64,000 bases of DNA from contig NC_018330.1 in the NCBI RefSeq assembly GCF_000234665.1, positions 186,001-250,000 of the forward strand. Reading direction: 5' to 3'. Shown piece after piece: positions 58,282 to 64,000 of the stretch. Position 1 is the first letter of the stretch; the number at the start of each line of letters is the position of its first letter. The notes beneath the pieces are model-generated. The model was not told where the DNA came from. It was given only the letters and a program-made list of their open reading frames with translations, and did no database searches. Both the position numbers and the translations under genes were made by a program. The DNA comes from Leishmania mexicana MHOM/GT/2001/U1103 (taxonomy: Eukaryota; Euglenozoa; Kinetoplastea; Trypanosomatida; Trypanosomatidae).

Positions 58282-59393
58282 AAGCGAAAATATCTGAGTT
58301 GGAGAGATGCCCATGTGCATGTTCGCGCGTTCGTGTGGGCGAGTACGAGCACGCCCGGCAAGAGATGCAGAGAAAGGCAAGGAGACGATCGCGGTGGTCG
58401 CGTGAATCGATGGCGGAGGCGGGAGGAGAGGCATGCGAAGAAGTGATACAGGCGGGTCAGCAGTCCGCAGCGCGAGGGAAAGAGGCATCAGAATAACGTG
58501 GGGAGAGGCAGCCGGGCTACGTGACGTGGGGGGAGGGGGTGGGCGGGGCGTGCAGCCTCCCCACACACAGCCCGTGGCAGTAACTAGAGGGAAGCGCGTG
58601 AGCCGGAGAGGTGCAGAGGGACGGGGCGGGAAAGCACCACGAGTCTTCTAGATCATGATCAGTGAGGGACGAATGCCGCCGCGCACCACCGCCGCTAAAC
58701 TCCCACACCTCCAGCTCACACACACCCTCTCTGCTTGCCTCCTCCACAGCCGTCTCTCTCACCGCCACCGCGTCCCCATACACCTATCCGCTGCCCACCG
58801 CGGCACAACCGCCGAAGAGGGGAGCAACACGACTAATGAAAGGGATGGCGCATGCTGCACGGAGCCACTGACGTCTAGGCCAGCGCACGCCTCCGTCGCA
58901 GATACACACACACACACACGTGCATCACGCGCGTAGGCGCATGTGTGTGGGGGGGGGGCTTTATAGACGGCTGTATGATGTGTTCATGTGCGGACCAAAA
59001 ATGATGCCAGGGAAAGGAAAATAAAAGAGAGGCCACACGTAGCCGGCCGACTGACGGTCTGCGAGTGGCACCCAGTTGACCGTCTGTGCGAAGATGGGGT
59101 GCGGAGCGGTGCATCCGGCTCACGGCTTACAGGACACGGATCCGATGACACACGCACGCGTTCGCGCAGCACAGACGCATAGAAAAGCCCAGTCATGATG
59201 GCTACCATGCACGTGCGCCCTCCACAGCCTACGGAGCGTGCGGGGTGCACGTGTGTGCAGGTGTTTGTGTGCCCGCGTCAGTGGCGATGCGTTGTGCCCT
59301 GTCCGTGCAGCATCGACGGATCCGCCGCACACGGGCAAGCAGTCAGACACGTGCACATGCGCACGCACATGCAGCCCCCAGACGCACACGAGC
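58272..59393. other. Spacer between the S16 copies
   Basis: Contains the 3' UTR of copy 2 (59266-59393 is inside the duplicated block) and unique sequence with (CA)n at 58903-58919 and a G-rich run at 58949-58958. No gene supported. Confidence 0.6.
58294..58310 (-). promoter_or_regulatory. Probable spliced-leader acceptor of S16 copy 1
   Basis: On the minus strand GCATCTCTCCAACTCAG ends in AG 22 bases before the start codon. The pyrimidine tract is short but correctly placed. The sequence differs completely from the acceptor of copy 2. Confidence 0.4.
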
Positions 59394-59853
59394 TTACCGG
59401 TAGGACTTGGTGAAGCGCGTGCGGGCAGAGTGGCGACCCCACTTCTTCGGCTCGCAGCGGCGGGGATCGGCGATCAGCAGGAACTTGTCGTACGCCAGGA
59501 ACTTGTCCTTCAGCGCGGCCTTCTCCACCTCGTTGTGGTACTTCTGAAAGAACGCAACGAGGCCCTTCGCGATCGCCTGGCGCGCGGCGTACGCCTGCGA
59601 CACCTGACCACCACCGTGCACCGCCACGTCGATGCGCAGCCGCGAGTAGTACTTGGATCCCACCACGGTGATGGCCTCCATGATCTTCGCGCGCAGCGTA
59701 TCGGGCAGGATCTGCTGCAGCGGCACACCGTTCACCTTGATGTTGCACTGGGCAGCCTTGGTGACCGTGGCCACGGCGATTGCCGTCTTCTTCTTGCCGA
59801 AGGTCTGCACCTGCTTCAGCGCGTAGCTCTTGTCAGCGGGCATGATGGGCCGA
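59266..59853. repeat. S16 duplication block, copy 2 (588 bp)
   Basis: Partner of 57694-58281 with one visible mismatch. The spacing between the copies is 1572 bp. Confidence 0.95.
59394..59843 (-). CDS. RPS16: 40S ribosomal protein S16 (uS9), copy 2
   Basis: 149 aa from ATG 59841-59843, identical in coding DNA to the downstream copy as far as I can read. It has the same uS9 features: basic N-terminus with FGKKKTA, central GGGQVSQAYAARQA and C-terminal KSYR. It is the upstream member of the pair and shares 3' UTR sequence with copy 1, while its upstream region is unique. Tandem ribosomal protein genes are common in trypanosomatids, where output depends on copy number because transcription is polycistronic. 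Confidence 0.97.
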   Translation of the reverse strand: MPADKSYALKQVQTFGKKKTAIAVATVTKAAQCNIKVNGVPLQQILPDTLRAKIMEAITVVGSKYYSRLRIDVAVHGGGQVSQAYAARQAIAKGLVAFFQKYHNEVEKAALKDKFLAYDKFLLIADPRRCEPKKWGRHSARTRFTKSYR

Positions 59854-61069
59854 TGCTTTCACTCTAACCGGGGTGACTGCACGATGAATGCGCACACACG
59901 GGAAGGAGTGAGCGAAGGAAGAGAAGGGAGTGTTGGTCGCGGCGGTGTGTGTTAGTGCGCGCCAGCACGGGGAGCGGATACACGGGTGGGAGTGTGTCGC
60001 ATAGGCGCATCGGCAATGAAAAGACGGCGAGACAACAGAGAGCGAGGGAGGGAAGAGGGAAGAGGTAGATGAGGACCAAGCGATGGGCAAGAGAAGCGTC
60101 CGAGGAGAAAGGGTGCCTCGCCCCAACCAGCACACACACACACGCACGCACCGCTCACCAGCCCCTTCCCCGACGCCTGCATCGAGTCATTGGCTTCAAA
60201 TCCGAGAACGAGCGTGGGTCAGAGAAGCAGGGTGAGGTCGAAAGCAAGGGCATGTAGCGTACAAGGCGCAGCGACGGCCACGGAGATGCGAGCTAGAGCG
60301 AGTGCCTTGGACGACGCCGTTGCTGCCCGTTTCCCTCCACCTGATGAGGTTCAAGCACCTCAGCAGCAGTGGTGGCTTCCTCAACGCCTCACCCCCCGTG
60401 CACATCTCCTCGCTACAATTACACCGAATTGTTTGTACAACACCTCAACGTACGTCTGCCTGCACACGTCTGGTGTGCCAGAAACGCATCACCGTGCATC
60501 CGCATGCGTCATCCATCATTACCCGGCCAACACCTCGGCGGGAAAAAGGACGAGAGCACACGCACACACGCAGAGAGAGTGAGTGAGTGACGTGTACAAC
60601 AACTCGCAAGCGGAGTGGGGAGAGGAGAGAGAGGGGGGACACCCTCGTGCGTAAAAAGAAAACGCCTTTTGTTTGTCGGTCCTCACAGCAACACCCGCAT
60701 GCAGGCTCACATACGCGGCAGTCGGTCCTCCGCCGCCCGCCCCGCACCCCGCATCGGCGTCGGCCGCAGGGCCGACGCCGTTGCTCAGTTGGTGCGTCCT
60801 TCGCCCCCTGCGACACGGTGACTGGCTGACTGAGGCACGCAGAGGGAAAGAGGGACAAAGGGAAAAGAAACGGAGGCGCACACAACGAGAGAGGCACAGA
60901 GGTGTGTGTGTGTGTGTGTGTGGGTGTGCGTGTGTGGGTGCGCCATTCTCAGACTTGCCCATAGCAGTCCCCCAACACACCTGTCAGAGCACAGGCGGAG
61001 CCAATGTGCTCCCCCTCACTCCCTTGCCGCTCCCTCTTCCCACCCGTGCCCCTTTCCATCTCTCTCCCC
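59844..61069. other. Intergenic spacer
   Basis: 3' UTR of the Hsp70-like gene and splice region of S16 copy 2. (GT)n at 60901-60922 lies about 150 bp past the Hsp70 stop. No supported gene on either strand. Confidence 0.55.
59877..59930 (-). promoter_or_regulatory. Probable spliced-leader acceptor of S16 copy 2
   Basis: On the minus strand a long pyrimidine tract (CTCCCTTCTCTTCCTTCGCT, continuing) is followed after about 25 bases by GTGCAG, 34 bases before the start codon. This is a textbook trypanosomatid acceptor layout. Confidence 0.5.
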
Positions 61070-63904
61070 TCAACGAAACAGGCGAGCCGACATCTCCTTC
61101 TGTCGCTCCTGCATCAGCCTCTCCTCCTCCTTCGCCTGCTCCACCGCTGTCTGCGCCGCGGCGTCCAGGTCGGCCTGCAGCTGTGCCATATCCACCGCCC
61201 CCTCCGTGATGGTCATGGTCTGCAGGTCAACCGCCACGTCTCTCTTCGCGATGTGCTCGGCGGACGGCGGATCGTCGACAGGGTAGTGCGTCTGCAGGGC
61301 CACCTTCATCTCGATCATCGTCATGGGCCGGAGCAGGTCCCTCAATGGCACTGGCTCGCCCACAACTTCGCCTGCGTCAACGGCGGCCTTCACCTCCGTC
61401 CACGAACCCTGCTCACCTGGCGGCGCTGGCGGCTCATGCCACGCCCGTTCCTCGACCTGAGCCTGCAGGAACGAATTGCGGGCAGACTCGGACACCTCGA
61501 CATCCGCGTTCATCAGCGCTGGATGCCCCGCCTCGACAAGCTCCTGGGCGGCGCTGGAGGCTGCTGGCAGGGGGGCACGGCGGCGCAGAATCTTGGGGCC
61601 TGCCGCTGTGTTCGGCGCCGCGCCACTCGCCTGTGTCTCTGTGTCTCTGGTAGCCGACGGCTTCTCCACTGTTTTTGCCGCGGCGTGTTCCGTGCAGTCG
61701 TCGCTGGTCTCGTTGTCATCCCCCTTCGCCGCCGCCGTACCGGACACGCCGCGCAGCGTCCGCGCAAGTGTCTTGGAGAAGTCAATGGTGCCTGCCTTCG
61801 TCAGGCCTGCCACGTTGTCCGTCGCGAGTCCATCCAGCTCGTTCAGCGCCTCCTGCAGCTCCTTCACAACACGCAGCAGCTCCTCCTCGTGGTCGTGAAA
61901 GTTGTGCACCATGTACTGCCAGAACTTCAGCTGCTCACTGAGCTGCATAATCCGCTTTTCCTGCATGCCCTGCTTGCGATTTGAGTCGGCCGTGACTCGG
62001 CGCATGACAAAGTTCGCCTCGCTCTCGGCCCGCTCGAGCAGCAGTCGACGTGCGCACGTGGCCTCGAACTCCACCAGCTCCTTCGCGTAGTTCGCGATCT
62101 CATCATCAGAGAGCCCCTTGGCACGACCGCGCCATCGCGTGCCAATCGCGTTAGGGTTCACGGTGCTCGTCATGAGCTTGAGATAGCGCCACAGCCGGCG
62201 GACGATGCCGCCGCCCTCGCGCAGTGACTGCACCGTGCCACTGACGAAGCGGGTGTTGGCTGTGAGCTCCGGAAAGCTGCCCTGCAGCATCCCACCACGG
62301 ATGCCGGCACCGAGCGCGACGGCGTAGTCAGCCGGGCACGTGTCCTCCTGCACCACCTTCTTCCCGAAGTACTCCTCGAGCAGGTGGCGGATGGGCGGGT
62401 CACGGGTCATGGCGCCGACCAGCAGGATGTTGTCGATGTCCGCAGCGGTGTAGCCGGTGTGCTTGAACAGCTTCTCGATGCACTGCAGGCAGCGGACGCG
62501 CAGCGGGCGGGTGAGGGTGACATACTCCTCATGCGTGAGGGTCGCCTCCAGCGGCACAATGTCGCGCAGCTTGTCGGAAAAGTGGAAGGCGCGGTTGTAG
62601 CCGTAGTAGGTCTCGGTGGAGTGGGTGAAGTGTATCTTCGCCTTCTCCGCCTCTAGGATTAAGTTTCGGAAGGCCGCGACGCCTTGGCCAACGTTGCCCT
62701 CCTCTTCTTCAATCGGCACGCGCCACTTGCTCTCGAACTGCTTGGCGAAGTGCTGGGAGAGAACCGTGTCCCAGTCATTGCCTCCCAGCATGGGGTCCCC
62801 GTGTGTGGCGACGAGGTTGAACATTTGCCGGTAGCGGTCGTGCTCCATGATGGCACAGTCGAGTGTGCCGCCACCCAGGTCAAAGACGAGAGAGCGCACG
62901 TAGCGCTTGTTGCCGTATGCGTCCGCTTCAGGAGTAGAGGACGAGGACGCGGCCGCCACCGCCTCGGGGTTGCCACCGCTACTGCTCGCTTGCGCTGCGG
63001 AGGCAGCGGTAGCGGTGGCAGATCCAGGTGGACTGACCGCCGCACGTCGCTGCCCATCCCTCTCCTCGCGCTTGAGCTCTTCCAGCACCGTGTACGCCAG
63101 GCACGCGGCCGACGGCTCGTCAATGATCTCCAGCACGTCAAAGCCCGCACAGAGCGCCGCGTCTTCGGTGGCCACCTTTTGTTGCGGTGTAAAGTACGCC
63201 GGCACGCTTACCACGGCCAGCTGCACTTCCTCGCCCAAGAACTTCTCAGCTTCGCTCTTCAGGTAGCGCAGGAACATGGCAATGATGTGCACAACTGTGT
63301 ACGTGCGCCCCATGATCTCCACCGCCACCTCGCCCTTCTCGTTCACCGTCAAAATGTTTGTCTTGGACAAGTTCGATTGCACGCGACCAAGCTCGCCAAA
63401 GCCGCGACCGATGAGCCGCTTGCCACTGCAGAGTGTCGCGCTGGCGCTCGTGCGCGCACAGGCGCGTGCCTCCTCGCCGAACATGCGAATCTGGTGATTC
63501 TTGTCGAAGGTGATGGCCGTCGGGTACACCCACGACCCCGTTGGCGACGGGATGATCTTCGGCCGCCTCGTTGCGGTGTCAATGTAGCAGATACAGCTGT
63601 TTGTGGTGCCGAGGTCGATGCCGATCACCCGCCCGCCTCCCCGCTTCTCCCAGGTGTCCTCCTTGACGACATAGTAGCGGCTACGCGTGTCCTCCTCCAG
63701 CTTTCGGCGCCTCTCCGCTTCCATCTTGATTGCGTTCTGGTAGCTCACCGTCTTTCCCGGGCGGTTCGGCAAGCGGGACGACGGCCCGACCGAGCTGTTG
63801 GCACCGGGAACCCCCATCCCTGGTGGCATCCCCGGCATTCCGCCCATGCTTGGAGTGCCCATTTGCAGCAGTGCGGTGCTGCGACGAAAGATGTGGCGGT
63901 GCAT
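61070..63904 (-). CDS. Divergent mitochondrial Hsp70-like chaperone
   Basis: 944 aa from ATG 63902-63904; the longer frame upstream is (CA)n-derived. The start MHRHIFRRSTALLQ looks like a mitochondrial presequence and is followed by a Met/Gly/Pro-rich stretch. The actin-like ATPase has phosphate-1 GIDLGTTNS (about 95-103), KRLIGRGF, the VPAYFT..Q helix, phosphate-2 FDLGGGTLD (about 341-349) and the adenosine motif as VGAMTRDP instead of VGGMTRMP. A low-complexity insert of about 50 residues (about 281-333) sits just before phosphate-2. The C-terminal half keeps little of the substrate-binding domain and is helical, Ala/Glu-rich, without EEVD. It is about 300 residues longer than a standard mtHsp70. 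I infer a specialised organellar Hsp70, not the housekeeping one. Confidence 0.9.
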   Translation of the reverse strand: MHRHIFRRSTALLQMGTPSMGGMPGMPPGMGVPGANSSVGPSSRLPNRPGKTVSYQNAIKMEAERRRKLEEDTRSRYYVVKEDTWEKRGGGRVIGIDLGTTNSCICYIDTATRRPKIIPSPTGSWVYPTAITFDKNHQIRMFGEEARACARTSASATLCSGKRLIGRGFGELGRVQSNLSKTNILTVNEKGEVAVEIMGRTYTVVHIIAMFLRYLKSEAEKFLGEEVQLAVVSVPAYFTPQQKVATEDAALCAGFDVLEIIDEPSAACLAYTVLEELKREERDGQRRAAVSPPGSATATAASAAQASSSGGNPEAVAAASSSSTPEADAYGNKRYVRSLVFDLGGGTLDCAIMEHDRYRQMFNLVATHGDPMLGGNDWDTVLSQHFAKQFESKWRVPIEEEEGNVGQGVAAFRNLILEAEKAKIHFTHSTETYYGYNRAFHFSDKLRDIVPLEATLTHEEYVTLTRPLRVRCLQCIEKLFKHTGYTAADIDNILLVGAMTRDPPIRHLLEEYFGKKVVQEDTCPADYAVALGAGIRGGMLQGSFPELTANTRFVSGTVQSLREGGGIVRRLWRYLKLMTSTVNPNAIGTRWRGRAKGLSDDEIANYAKELVEFEATCARRLLLERAESEANFVMRRVTADSNRKQGMQEKRIMQLSEQLKFWQYMVHNFHDHEEELLRVVKELQEALNELDGLATDNVAGLTKAGTIDFSKTLARTLRGVSGTAAAKGDDNETSDDCTEHAAAKTVEKPSATRDTETQASGAAPNTAAGPKILRRRAPLPAASSAAQELVEAGHPALMNADVEVSESARNSFLQAQVEERAWHEPPAPPGEQGSWTEVKAAVDAGEVVGEPVPLRDLLRPMTMIEMKVALQTHYPVDDPPSAEHIAKRDVAVDLQTMTITEGAVDMAQLQADLDAAAQTAVEQAKEEERLMQERQKEMSARLFR

Positions 63905-64000
63905 GATGGTGTATGCGTGCGTGCGTGTATGTGTAGGCTTCCTCGGCTTCTGCACGCTCTCCCTCACTCCCTAGGAAGGAGTACGATGGGCTAGGGTGGC

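Noticed and set aside
60280..60420. Possible box C/D-like snoRNA (CTGATGAGG on the plus strand)
   Set aside because: No matching D box or terminal stem found, and the strand is opposite to transcription.
62684..63994. 436-codon plus-strand frame antisense to the Hsp70-like gene
   Set aside because: The minus strand encodes clear Hsp70 ATPase motifs over the same bases; the plus-strand product has no recognisable pattern.
1..64000. tRNA, rRNA, CRISPR arrays, prokaryotic promoters, RBSs or terminators
   Set aside because: No cloverleaf with a B-box was spotted by eye, no rRNA-like segments, and no regularly spaced repeats. Bacterial signals do not apply to a trypanosomatid nuclear chromosome.

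Overview
This window is nuclear DNA from a trypanosomatid, almost certainly a Leishmania species. It has GC-rich intronless genes that all lie on the minus strand, long low-complexity spacers whose minus strand is pyrimidine-rich (as trans-splicing requires), abundant (GT)n/(CA)n runs, and SIDER-like retroposon remnants. It encodes hallmark trypanosomatid proteins: tryparedoxin-dependent glutathione-peroxidase-like peroxidases, a bacterial-type asparagine synthetase A and tandem 40S S16 genes. From memory, this gene order matches Leishmania chromosome 26, syntenic with part of T. brucei chromosome 7; I could not check this. The window looks like the interior of one polycistronic unit read from right to left. 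I see no strand switch, rRNA, tRNA or CRISPR.

In transcription order (right to left): a mitochondrial-type divergent Hsp70 (61070-63904); two copies of S16/uS9 (59394-59843 and 57822-58271); a basic nuclear FYR-domain protein (53808-56159); a 46-codon mini-gene (53446-53586); a fusion of a degenerate XRN-like 5'-3' exonuclease with an intact EEP nuclease domain (49065-52025); a mitochondrial IF3 (46893-48146); an unknown 1088-aa protein (43133-46399); AsnA (41192-42253); and two tryparedoxin peroxidases sharing an identical 481-bp core but with different ends (38526-39050 and 36264-36815), flanked by inverted SIDER-like copies.

Then follow a small mitochondrial-looking protein (33798-34196), Y14 of the exon junction complex (32709-33173), a GC-rich hairpin island, a 50-aa membrane mini-protein (31909-32061), a doubtful 152-aa ORF, a cytoskeletal-type 522-aa protein (29143-30711), an IST3/RBMX2-like RRM protein (27865-28341), two tandem RCC1-repeat paralogues (21806-27037 and 18067-20598), a 4.9-kb spacer, a 2036-aa protein ending in an RMD5/GID-type RING (7035-13145), a trypsin-like pseudopeptidase joined to armadillo repeats (2771-5998), and a gene running off the left edge (1-822).

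Recurring themes are organelle function (Hsp70, IF3, a peroxidase with a presequence, small membrane proteins), RNA handling (Y14, IST3-like, the XRN-EEP fusion) and large proteins built from a recognisable fold plus long low-complexity inserts. Start codons were set to the first sensible in-frame ATG; several longer open frames begin only at GTG or TTG and were trimmed.
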